7,154 nt of DNA from Blastocatellia bacterium (GTDB lineage: Bacteria > Acidobacteriota > Blastocatellia > Chloracidobacteriales > JADJPF01), in assembly GCA_016789295.1 (NCBI GenBank), contig JAEUQL010000183.1:1-7154 (forward strand). Reading direction: 5' to 3'. How positions within the stretch are numbered: the first letter of the stretch is position 1; each line of letters begins with the position of its first letter. A program made the position numbers and the translations under genes. Under the pieces are notes generated by a model. The model ran no database searches, was not told the DNA's origin, and saw nothing but the letters and a program-made list of their open reading frames with translations. Below, one piece after another: positions 1 to 6,940 of this stretch.

Positions 1-320
1 ACAGCTCTACTTTGCTCAACCGATATAATTTTGCAAACAGGCTTATTACCAACCGCAACCCTCGTGGCAACACTGTTGATCCAAAGCTGCTTCTTGAAGG
101 TTCGAATGCACAATCAGCAACAGAAGTAGTAAATCACTTACTAAAGTTGCTAGGTCTTTATGATGTAGATGCAGCCACCAAGTCGGAACTCAAGAAGTAT
201 CTTCAGAGAAACGACGATGGAACCAAAGGAACTTTCAAACTCAACGAAGAGAGTATGGACAAAGAGGTTAGAGGTCTTATACACCTGATACTTTCATTGC
301 CAGACTATCAATTGAACTAA
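1..320 (+). CDS. DUF1800-family protein, C-terminal fragment (5' end outside window)
   Basis: The frame is open from the left edge (first full codon at base 3) to TAA at 318-320, giving the last 105 residues of a longer protein. It begins SSTLLNRYNFANRL, which matches the segment near the end of DUF1800 proteins, usually of the form 'LLNRWNFA'. A Leu-rich helical tail follows (VVNHLLKLLG, ELKKYLQRN) and the end is LIHLILSLPDYQLN, also typical of that family. DUF1800 proteins are normally around 450-600 residues, so most of the gene lies upstream. The TTG at base 12 is an internal Leu codon, not a start. The family has no settled biochemical role; its genes are commonly paired with a DUF1501 gene, as here. 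The DUF1501 ATG is 16 bases after this stop, so the two are probably co-transcribed. The family call rests on the C-terminal motif and the neighbour, not on a full-length match. Confidence 0.82.
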   Translation, partial: SSTLLNRYNFANRLITNRNPRGNTVDPKLLLEGSNAQSATEVVNHLLKLLGLYDVDAATKSELKKYLQRNDDGTKGTFKLNEESMDKEVRGLIHLILSLPDYQLN

Positions 321-330
321 GGAGAGGAGA
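319..330 (+). promoter_or_regulatory. Ribosome binding site for the DUF1501 gene
   Basis: The purine run AAGGAGAGGAGA overlaps the last two bases of the upstream TAA. Its AGGAG core (325-329) sits 7 bases before the ATG at 337, an ideal Shine-Dalgarno spacing. It fixes that ATG as the start and supports translation from a shared DUF1800-DUF1501 mRNA. Confidence 0.85.
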
Positions 331-336
331 CGTACC

Positions 337-1578
337 ATGGCACATTCAAGAAGAGATTTTTTAAAAGGCAGCATCAGCCTTCTTTCATTATCACTTGCAT
401 CACCAAAAATCTTTTTTAGCCAGTCAGGGTCGGTCTTTGCTCAGTCTGGCTCACCAAGAAACATACTGGTAATTGTTGAAATGATGGGTGGCAACGACGG
501 ACTCAACACCTTCGTTCCATACACAGACCAGACTTACTATTCATCGCGTCCAACGCTGGCTATTCCAGAAGCAAACGTGTTGAAAGTAAATGAGCGTTTG
601 GGAATGAATCCAGCACTTGGCAAGCTCAAAGGTCTTTATGATGAAGGCAAAGTTGCCATAGTGCAGAACACTGGCTATCCACAGCCAGACCTTTCACACT
701 TCCGCTCAAGAGCTATCTATCAACGTGCAGACCCAACTACACAAGAGGCCAACGAGCAATTGGGTTGGCTTGGAAAGTATGGCGATCTGAAACTTGCTAC
801 AACAGGTAATCCACTTTCGCTTGTCAACATTGGTGATGAAGCAGTACCGAAAGCCTTTGTTGCTGACAAAGTAAACACCACATCGATCAGCAGTTTTGAA
901 GCCTATCAGTTCCAGACTGATGCAAAATATCCTACTGATAGAATGAATCAGACAAACTCTTTCAAGAAGACAAATTCTATAGAGTCGTCTGATCCTGAGT
1001 TTGTCTTTATAGGTGACAACGGCATAGATGCAATAGAGAGTGCAGATTCGCTCCAAGCTGGTATCAAGAAGTACACACCAGCAGTTGAATATCCAAAAGA
1101 CCGACTAGGGCCACGTCTACAGATGGCAGCACAGATAATTGCAGCAGAGCTTGGTAGTCAGATAATCTATACATCTTACAGTGGTTTTGACACACACTCT
1201 TCGCAGAAGGAGGATCACCAAGAGCTTCTGACAAGTTTTTCTGATGGCATCAGTGCGTTTTACAACGACCTAACACGTTTGAACAAAGCAGACAATGTGA
1301 TAGTTATGGCATTCTCTGAGTTTGGCCGTAGAGTTCGTGAAAATGGGAGTCAAGGAACTGACCATGGTGCAGCCGGACCGATGATGGTAATAGGGAACGG
1401 TATCAAGGGTGGCCTTTATGGCAATGTTCCAAACCTTTCGAAACTCGACAATGCTGGCAATCTCATCTTTGATATAGATTTTCGTTCTGTCTACAGCACA
1501 ATTGTACGCGATTGGTTACAAGCCGATCCCACTGCGGTTGTTGGTGGAAACTTTGAAAATCTAGGCTTTATTAAGTAG
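337..1578 (+). CDS. DUF1501-family exported protein with Tat signal
   Basis: This is a complete 413-residue protein, a normal length for DUF1501. The N-terminus carries a twin-arginine motif SRRDFLK (residues 4-10), a hydrophobic stretch (about 11-27) and a plausible signal-peptidase site after VFA (33-35), so Tat export in a folded state is expected. The mature part shows the family's conserved blocks: MGGNDGLNTFVPY (50-62), HFRS (121-124), FDTHSSQ (284-290), FSEFGRR (326-332), GTDHGAAGP (340-348) and DFRSVY (381-386). The conserved Asp, His and Glu residues in these blocks (N52/D53, H121, D285, H287, E328, D342, H343) are the likely metal ligands. By family knowledge DUF1501 is related to the alkaline-phosphatase/sulfatase superfamily, but its substrate is not established. 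The start is set by an AGGAG site 7 bases upstream. The gene follows the DUF1800 gene by 16 bases and ends 11 bases before a strong terminator hairpin, so it is the last gene of that operon. Confidence 0.93.
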   Translation: MAHSRRDFLKGSISLLSLSLASPKIFFSQSGSVFAQSGSPRNILVIVEMMGGNDGLNTFVPYTDQTYYSSRPTLAIPEANVLKVNERLGMNPALGKLKGLYDEGKVAIVQNTGYPQPDLSHFRSRAIYQRADPTTQEANEQLGWLGKYGDLKLATTGNPLSLVNIGDEAVPKAFVADKVNTTSISSFEAYQFQTDAKYPTDRMNQTNSFKKTNSIESSDPEFVFIGDNGIDAIESADSLQAGIKKYTPAVEYPKDRLGPRLQMAAQIIAAELGSQIIYTSYSGFDTHSSQKEDHQELLTSFSDGISAFYNDLTRLNKADNVIVMAFSEFGRRVRENGSQGTDHGAAGPMMVIGNGIKGGLYGNVPNLSKLDNAGNLIFDIDFRSVYSTIVRDWLQADPTAVVGGNFENLGFIK

Positions 1579-1589
1579 TAAAAGTCTTT

Positions 1590-1625
1590 GGTGGCTGCAA
1601 CCAATGCAGCCACCTATCAATCTTT
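1590..1625 (+). terminator. Rho-independent terminator after the DUF1501 gene
   Basis: A perfect inverted repeat pairs GGTGGCTGCA (1590-1599) with TGCAGCCACC (1605-1614) around the 5-base loop ACCAA. A T-rich tail follows (CTATCAATCTTTTC). The 10-bp GC-rich stem starts 11 bases after the DUF1501 stop. The tail is not a pure T run, so efficiency is uncertain. The hairpin separates the DUF1800/DUF1501 operon from the downstream helicase, and argues against any helicase start codon lying inside it. Confidence 0.8.
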
Positions 1626-1637
1626 TCTTTCAGAGAT

Positions 1638-1660
1638 CTTTCACAAAATCCTTTCACAAA
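1638..1660 (+). repeat. Direct repeat CTTTCACAAA x2 upstream of the helicase gene
   Basis: Two identical 10-base copies of CTTTCACAAA lie at 1638-1647 and 1651-1660, a 13-base period. The second copy contains the candidate -35 hexamer TTCACA. A short tandem repeat overlapping a -35 could be a regulator-binding site, but the period is not a full helical turn and chance in A/T-rich DNA is possible. Confidence 0.4.
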
Positions 1661-1682
1661 TCTCCATTTTCTGCGATACAAT
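1653..1682 (+). promoter_or_regulatory. Candidate sigma-70-type promoter for the helicase gene
   Basis: TTCACA (1653-1658) resembles the -35 consensus TTGACA. It is 18 bases upstream of TACAAT (1677-1682), which matches the -10 consensus TATAAT at five of six positions. A transcript starting near 1689 would have a leader of roughly 34 bases before the GTG at 1723. A second TACAAT at 1701-1706 lacks a convincing -35. This is consensus matching by eye. The position, just after a terminator and before a long gene, makes a promoter here likely. Confidence 0.45.
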
Positions 1683-1711
1683 CTGCCCGCCTATTAGAAT
1701 TACAATATTGC

Positions 1712-1716
1712 AGGGG
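1712..1716 (+). promoter_or_regulatory. Ribosome binding site deciding the helicase GTG start
   Basis: AGGGG lies 6 bases before the GTG at 1723. It is the only Shine-Dalgarno-like sequence near an in-frame start in this leader. The TTG at 1588 has no such site and sits against the terminator stem; the in-frame TTG at 1708 also lacks one. Confidence 0.6.
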
Positions 1717-1722
1717 TTTTTT

Positions 1723-4700
1723 GTGGATATATTCGAATTTCGTAACAGTTTAATCGAAGAGTACAAAGCTTATGTAGAGAGCTTTATAGAGATAGGCGAT
1801 CCGGAGATCAAAGAGTACGTAGAGCAGACCTTAAGCAGTGGTAGTCTTTGGCCAGAAGCACTTATACAGCTCAATCCCAGTTTTGCCCCAGGCGGCTTTA
1901 TCGATCAACTTGTCGATGATCAGGTTCTTCACCAAGACTGCAGCAAGATATTTCGAATAAATAACCTTCCACTCAGGCTACACAAGCACCAAGCTGATGC
2001 TATTACTACAGCTAGGTCTGGAAAGAATTATGTATTGACAACAGGTACAGGGTCAGGAAAGAGCCTCTGCTACATTATTCCGATTGTCGATTACGTTCTC
2101 AGAGAAGGTTCTGGAAAGGGTATCAAGGCAATAGTTGTCTATCCAATGAACGCGCTTGCAAACAGTCAACATAGAGAGCTAAAAAAGTTTCTGGCAAAAG
2201 AACATGGAAAAGATCTGGTAACTTTTGCTCTTTACACAGGGCAAGAAGGGGAAGAGGCCAGAGAGAAACTTAGAATCAATCCTCCTGACATATTGTTAAC
2301 AAACTATGTAATGCTCGATCTGATTCTTACACGCTCGCAAGATCAGAAGTTGGTTAAGGTTGCTAAGGGGTTGAAGTTTCTTGTCTTGGATGAACTGCAT
2401 ACTTACAGAGGTAGACAAGGTGCAGATGTGGCACTTCTTGTCAGAAGGCTTCGTCTGGCCACAGCAGCCAAAAACTTACAGTGTATAGGTACATCAGCAA
2501 CCATTGCAGGTAGCGGCTCTTTCGAAGAGTGCAACAGAGAAGTTGCAAAAGTAGCTTCGCAGCTTTTCGGTGCAGAAGTAGAACCGGGTTCAATTATTGG
2601 CGAGACTCTGCAGCGTGCAACTCCAGACTTCACAACAAGCCCAGAAACTCTTGCTGCTTTGAAAAAGCGTGTTGAAGAGAGAGATTTTCCTATTCCTAAA
2701 GACTATAAGGCTTTTATTACTGATCCAATGTCGAGTTGGATAGAGACTACTTTTGGACTCAAGCAAGAAGGGCATCGGCTTGTAAGGCAGCAGCCACGAA
2801 GTATTTCGGGAAAAGATGGTGCAGCCAAAGAGCTTGATGAGCTACTACACCTTGGCTCTTTAGACCTGTGTGCAGATGCTATAAAAAGGTGGTTGCTAGC
2901 TGGCTATGAGTGTAGTTCCAATCCTGAAACTGTCTCAAAGCCTTTTGCTTTCAGGCTTCACCAGTTCATTAGCCGTGGTGACACTGTCTATGCTTCACTG
3001 GAAGCAGAGAACCGTTACATCACCGTTCAAGGCCAACAATTTGTTCCTGGTGATAGAAGCAGAAGGCTTTTTCCATTGTCCTTCTGTCGTGAATGTGGAC
3101 AAGAGTATTACTGTGTGCGCATTAGCAATGAAGGTACAGATGCAAATAGCTTTATTGCAAGGGAGCTTTTAGACCAGCAGGAGAGTCTAGAAGGGAAGCC
3201 AGCATTTCTATTTTTTAACAAAAAGATTTCTTGGCCTAAGGAACCAGAAGAGCTAAAGAAAAGATTACCCGAAAATTGGCTTGACGAAACAGGAAGCTCT
3301 ATCAGGCGTGATAGAAGGGAGGATCTACCAAAGTCGATAAAAGTAACTACAGAAGGAAAAGTGAGTGAGAAAGAAGGGCTAGAGGTAGAGCTTATTTCAT
3401 CGCCTTTCCGCTTCTGCCTCTTTTGTGGTGTCTCCTACGATTTCAACCAAGACAGCGACTTTGCAAAACTCTCAACTCTCGGTTCAGAAGGGCGTAGCAC
3501 AGCAACTACTATTATGAGCCTTTCGGCAATAAGAAACCTTAAAGCTTCTACTTCTATTGAGAAGATAGCGCAGAAGCTACTGAGCTTTACCGACAATCGT
3601 CAAGATGCATCACTACAGGCAGGCCATTTCAACGACTTTGTCGAGACGGCTGCTCTCAGGTCGGCTATCTATAAGGCTATAGAGCAAGCAGGTAGAGAGG
3701 GAATAGAGTACGACTGCCTGACTTTGAAAGTGTTTGAAACGTTAAACTTGCCGAGGGAAGCTTATTCAGCCAATCCAGAAGAGAAGTTTGGGGCACGAAA
3801 AGAAACAGATCAGGCTCTAAGAGATGTACTTGGCTACCGCATCTATAGAGACTTGCGGCGTGGTTGGCGTATCACTTCACCAAACCTCGAACAGTGTGGT
3901 TTGCTAGAGATAAAGTACAAATCACTTGATGAATTATGTGCTGATAAAGAGAGTTGGAAGCATCAGCTACTTTCAGATATTGATAGAGATAAGAGAGCAG
4001 AGATCTGTAAGACGCTTCTGGACTTTATGCGGCGCGAACTGGCTATCAAAGTCGATTTTCTAGAGCAGAGCTATCAGGAAATTATGCTGCGAAGAAGCAA
4101 TCAGAAGCTCACTGGCTCATGGGCTATAGAAGAGGCCGAGGCTGAAGCCTTGGAGACTTCGCGCATACTCTTTCCGCGTTCTCAAAAGCGAGGCGAAGAC
4201 CGCAAGGGCTGTGTCTATCTTTCAGGCAGAAGCCGCTTTGGCCAGTATCTCAAAGGAGCAAGCCAGTTAGGACAGAAGTTGAAGCTTGAAGAGATAGAAA
4301 AGATAATTGTTGAACTACTCCAGACTCTTATTACAGCAGACCTTGTGAAAGAGGTTATTCCACCTTCAAAAGACTCTTCAGTGGCGGGCTACCAGCTTCC
4401 AGCTTCAGCAATGATATGGACAGTCAGCGATGGAAAGAAGGCTTTTCACGACCCTATCAGAGTTCCAGAAATATCGAAATCAGGTGCTAGAACAAACAAG
4501 TTCTTCATAGATTTCTATCGTAACAAAGCTTCTATGATAAAAGACCTGCAAGCAAAAGAGCATACTGCACAAGTTCCAGCAGACTATAGACAAGAGAGAG
4601 AAGAGAAATTTCGTAAAGGCTTGCTACCTATTCTCTACTGCTCTCCAACAATGGAACTAGGTGTAGATATCTCTGATCTCAATGTAGTCAATATGAGAAA

Positions 4701-6861
4701 TATTCCTCCAACACCTGCAAACTATGCGCAGCGTAGCGGGCGTGCAGGCCGAAGCGGTCAACCCGCTCTGGTCTTATCTTATTGCACTACGGGCAGTTCT
4801 CACGATCAATATTTTTTTAAACGACCTGAGAAGATGGTGGCTGGATCGGTGACTACTCCACGTCTAGATCTGGCAAATCAAGACTTGATCAAAGCACACA
4901 TACACTCAATATGGCTCTCTTTTGCTTCGTTAAATCTTGGTAGTTCACTTAATGATGTTTTAGATCTTGGTAAAGACTGTTTGCCACTCAGAGACGAAGT
5001 AAAAGAGAAGTTGGAAGATCAATCTATTAAAGAGAAGACTCTAAAAGTTGCAGAAGAGATAATAGAAACGCTCAAAGAAGAGCTAAAAGAGTCTGATTGG
5101 TACAATGAGCGTTGGCTCAGCAGTGTAGTAGATCAGATAGGACGCAGTTTTGACACTACCTGTGCAAGGTGGCGCAGCCTTTACACTTCTGCCAAGAAAC
5201 AACGAGATAGGTATCACGAAATAATTGGTGACCACCTTCGCACCAGTGAAGAAAGAGAGCGGGCAAAACGCTTGCGCAAAGATGCCGAAGAGCAATTGGA
5301 GCTTCTGAAAAATTCAAAAGAGAATTTTCAGACCGATTTCTACAGTTATAGATACTTTGCAAGCGAAGGCTTCTTGCCAGGTTACAACTTTCCAAGACTT
5401 CCTATCTCTGCCTTTGTTCCTGCAAGAAGCAGAGCCAGCAGAGAAGACGTTCTTTCACGACCTCGCTTTCTGGCTATCTCTGAGTTTGGTCCACAGGCAA
5501 TCATCTATCACGAAGGCTCCAGATACGCTATCAACAATGTCATTCTTGGGATGGAAAATGAAGAGTTGACAACAAAAAGTATAAAACTCTGCCCAAAATG
5601 CAGCTACTTGCACGAACTTTCTGAAGATAAACAGTTTAATCGTTGCGAAAAGTGTAATGAGGAGTTGGAAGTCCTTATCTCTGGTCTGTTTCAGATGCAG
5701 AGTGTTTCTACAAGAAGGCGCAACAGAATAAATTCTGATGAAGAAGAGAGGCTACGACACGGCTATGAACTGATAACGGCTGTTAAGTTCAGCGAAAAAG
5801 AAGGTCATAGTGCACAGCGTACTGCAAATGTCTACTTGGATGACAATCTCATAACCAAGTTGACTTATGGCGATACTGCAAAGCTTTGGCGGATAAATCT
5901 TGGTTGGCGTAGACGCAAAGAAAAAGGATCACAAGGGTTCTTTATCAACAAAGAGACAGGTAAGTGGGAAAGCGAGAAAGATGCAAACAGTCAAAAAGAT
6001 GAGATATTGTCTGCAAACTCGTGCCGAGTCATCCCCTATGTTGAAGATTGGCGCAATTGCCTGCTACTTGAACCTTGCTTTGATGGAAAAAGCTCAGACG
6101 TTATTACTATAGCTTCATTACAAGCTGCTCTGAAAGCTGCTATTCAAGTAGAGTTCCAGCTTGAAGACAATGAACTTGCTGTTGAGTCACTTCCCAATCA
6201 CAATAACCGCTCTCTTATTCTTTTCTATGAATCGGCTGAAGGTGGTGCGGGTGTTCTTAAACGTCTTATAGACGATCCAGAGATTCTTGCAAGAGTCGCT
6301 AAGGAAGCTCTTAGCATCTGCCACTTTGGCCTTGATGGAGAAGACGAAAGACATAGCAAAGGTGCTACAGAAGTTTGTGAAGCAGCCTGCTATGACTGTT
6401 TAATGAACTACAACAATCAGCGTGACCATAGGCTTCTGGATAGAAAGAAGGTAAAAGATATCCTTTTAGCTTACACGAAAGCTTCTGTGGCTTCTTCTCC
6501 TGTTGAACAACCACGAGCCATGCACTTGCAAGAGTTGAAAAGGCTATCTGATTCTGAACTTGAAAGAAGTTGGCTTGACCTATTGGAAAGATATGGTCAT
6601 AAATTACCTTCTCAGGCACAGAAACTCGTAAAAGAGTGTCAAACAAGACCAGACTTCTTTTATGAAGAAAACCAGACAGCAATCTATGTAGATGGGTCAC
6701 ACCACAAATACCCAGATAGAGCCAAGCGTGACCAAGTGCAGCAGGAATGTATGGAAGACTCTGGTTATATGGTGCTCAGATTTGGTCTTGAAGACGATTG
6801 GCAGGCTATTATCAATAAGTATCCAAGTATTTTTGGTAAGCCACAGTATCCAATGAAATAG
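1723..6861 (+). CDS. Large DExH-box helicase with MZB/DUF1998 domain and C-terminal Vsr/DUF559-like nuclease domain
   Basis: This is a 1712-residue protein counted from GTG 1723. The start is supported by AGGGG 6 bases upstream and by the opening VDIFEFRNSLIEEYKAYV, which resembles the usual N-terminus of DUF1998 helicases. The frame is open back to a TTG at 1588, but that would translate the terminator hairpin. Superfamily-2 motifs run in order: HKHQADAI (87-94), Walker A TGTGSGKS (107-114), VVYPMNALANSQ (138-149), TNYVMLD (193-199), DELH (223-226), GTSAT (256-260), LSFTDNRQDASLQAGHF (620-636), TMELGVDISDL (976-986) and QRSGRAGR (1003-1010). Cys pairs at 455/458, 565/568, 1290/1293 and 1308/1311 look like zinc ribbons. 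Residues about 1090-1205 are charged and helical, probably coiled coil. An MZB/DUF1998 domain follows (ESAEGGAGVLKRL near 1503; Cys 1533, 1552, 1556, 1559). The last 100 residues resemble a Vsr/DUF559 nuclease: RPDFF at 1642-1646, YVDGSHH at 1655-1661, GYMVLRF near 1681. All helicase motifs appear intact, so an ATP-driven DNA translocase or nuclease is expected in the cytoplasm. Relatives by architecture are MrfA/YprA, DISARM DrmA and Druantia DruE; which subgroup it belongs to cannot be settled by eye. Confidence 0.9.
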   Translation: MDIFEFRNSLIEEYKAYVESFIEIGDPEIKEYVEQTLSSGSLWPEALIQLNPSFAPGGFIDQLVDDQVLHQDCSKIFRINNLPLRLHKHQADAITTARSGKNYVLTTGTGSGKSLCYIIPIVDYVLREGSGKGIKAIVVYPMNALANSQHRELKKFLAKEHGKDLVTFALYTGQEGEEAREKLRINPPDILLTNYVMLDLILTRSQDQKLVKVAKGLKFLVLDELHTYRGRQGADVALLVRRLRLATAAKNLQCIGTSATIAGSGSFEECNREVAKVASQLFGAEVEPGSIIGETLQRATPDFTTSPETLAALKKRVEERDFPIPKDYKAFITDPMSSWIETTFGLKQEGHRLVRQQPRSISGKDGAAKELDELLHLGSLDLCADAIKRWLLAGYECSSNPETVSKPFAFRLHQFISRGDTVYASLEAENRYITVQGQQFVPGDRSRRLFPLSFCRECGQEYYCVRISNEGTDANSFIARELLDQQESLEGKPAFLFFNKKISWPKEPEELKKRLPENWLDETGSSIRRDRREDLPKSIKVTTEGKVSEKEGLEVELISSPFRFCLFCGVSYDFNQDSDFAKLSTLGSEGRSTATTIMSLSAIRNLKASTSIEKIAQKLLSFTDNRQDASLQAGHFNDFVETAALRSAIYKAIEQAGREGIEYDCLTLKVFETLNLPREAYSANPEEKFGARKETDQALRDVLGYRIYRDLRRGWRITSPNLEQCGLLEIKYKSLDELCADKESWKHQLLSDIDRDKRAEICKTLLDFMRRELAIKVDFLEQSYQEIMLRRSNQKLTGSWAIEEAEAEALETSRILFPRSQKRGEDRKGCVYLSGRSRFGQYLKGASQLGQKLKLEEIEKIIVELLQTLITADLVKEVIPPSKDSSVAGYQLPASAMIWTVSDGKKAFHDPIRVPEISKSGARTNKFFIDFYRNKASMIKDLQAKEHTAQVPADYRQEREEKFRKGLLPILYCSPTMELGVDISDLNVVNMRNIPPTPANYAQRSGRAGRSGQPALVLSYCTTGSSHDQYFFKRPEKMVAGSVTTPRLDLANQDLIKAHIHSIWLSFASLNLGSSLNDVLDLGKDCLPLRDEVKEKLEDQSIKEKTLKVAEEIIETLKEELKESDWYNERWLSSVVDQIGRSFDTTCARWRSLYTSAKKQRDRYHEIIGDHLRTSEERERAKRLRKDAEEQLELLKNSKENFQTDFYSYRYFASEGFLPGYNFPRLPISAFVPARSRASREDVLSRPRFLAISEFGPQAIIYHEGSRYAINNVILGMENEELTTKSIKLCPKCSYLHELSEDKQFNRCEKCNEELEVLISGLFQMQSVSTRRRNRINSDEEERLRHGYELITAVKFSEKEGHSAQRTANVYLDDNLITKLTYGDTAKLWRINLGWRRRKEKGSQGFFINKETGKWESEKDANSQKDEILSANSCRVIPYVEDWRNCLLLEPCFDGKSSDVITIASLQAALKAAIQVEFQLEDNELAVESLPNHNNRSLILFYESAEGGAGVLKRLIDDPEILARVAKEALSICHFGLDGEDERHSKGATEVCEAACYDCLMNYNNQRDHRLLDRKKVKDILLAYTKASVASSPVEQPRAMHLQELKRLSDSELERSWLDLLERYGHKLPSQAQKLVKECQTRPDFFYEENQTAIYVDGSHHKYPDRAKRDQVQQECMEDSGYMVLRFGLEDDWQAIINKYPSIFGKPQYPMK

Positions 6862-6914
6862 TGCCTCTCTTCCAAACTAACTCTTTTGGGATAGCATTAA
6901 GTTGATGCGCCTGA

Positions 6915-6940
6915 GGTTTTACCCAATTATGGGTTAATCC
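6915..6940. other. Imperfect hairpin at the convergent gene ends
   Basis: GGTTTTACCCA (6915-6925) pairs with TGGGTTAATCC (6930-6940) around the loop ATTA, 9 of 11 positions with two T-T mismatches; the central five pairs (ACCCA/TGGGT) are perfect. It covers the stop of the minus-strand frame and lies 53 bases past the helicase stop. Neither strand has a U tract after it, so it is not a classic terminator. It could still end transcripts or protect 3' ends, or be chance. Confidence 0.3.

Noticed and set aside
12..320. Complete small gene starting at TTG base 12
   Set aside because: The frame continues open to the left edge and the upstream residues (SST before LLNRYNFA) fit the DUF1800 motif, so this is the tail of a larger gene.
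706..1056. 116-codon open frame on the minus strand inside the DUF1501 gene
   Set aside because: It lies antisense to a well-supported gene with conserved motifs. Its product is Cys/Arg/Ile-rich without recognisable domains, and no convincing ribosome site was seen.
2906..3172. 88-codon plus-strand frame overlapping the helicase in another phase
   Set aside because: It is fully inside the intact helicase frame, including the Cys-pair region, and its product looks like a shifted-frame shadow.
6365..6700. 111-codon open frame on the minus strand near the end of the helicase gene
   Set aside because: It is antisense to the MZB and nuclease domains, which explain the coding constraint here. The translated product shows no motif.
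6872..6889. CCAAA/TTTGG inverted repeat just after the helicase stop as a terminator
   Set aside because: The stem has only five pairs with an 8-base loop and no following T tract.
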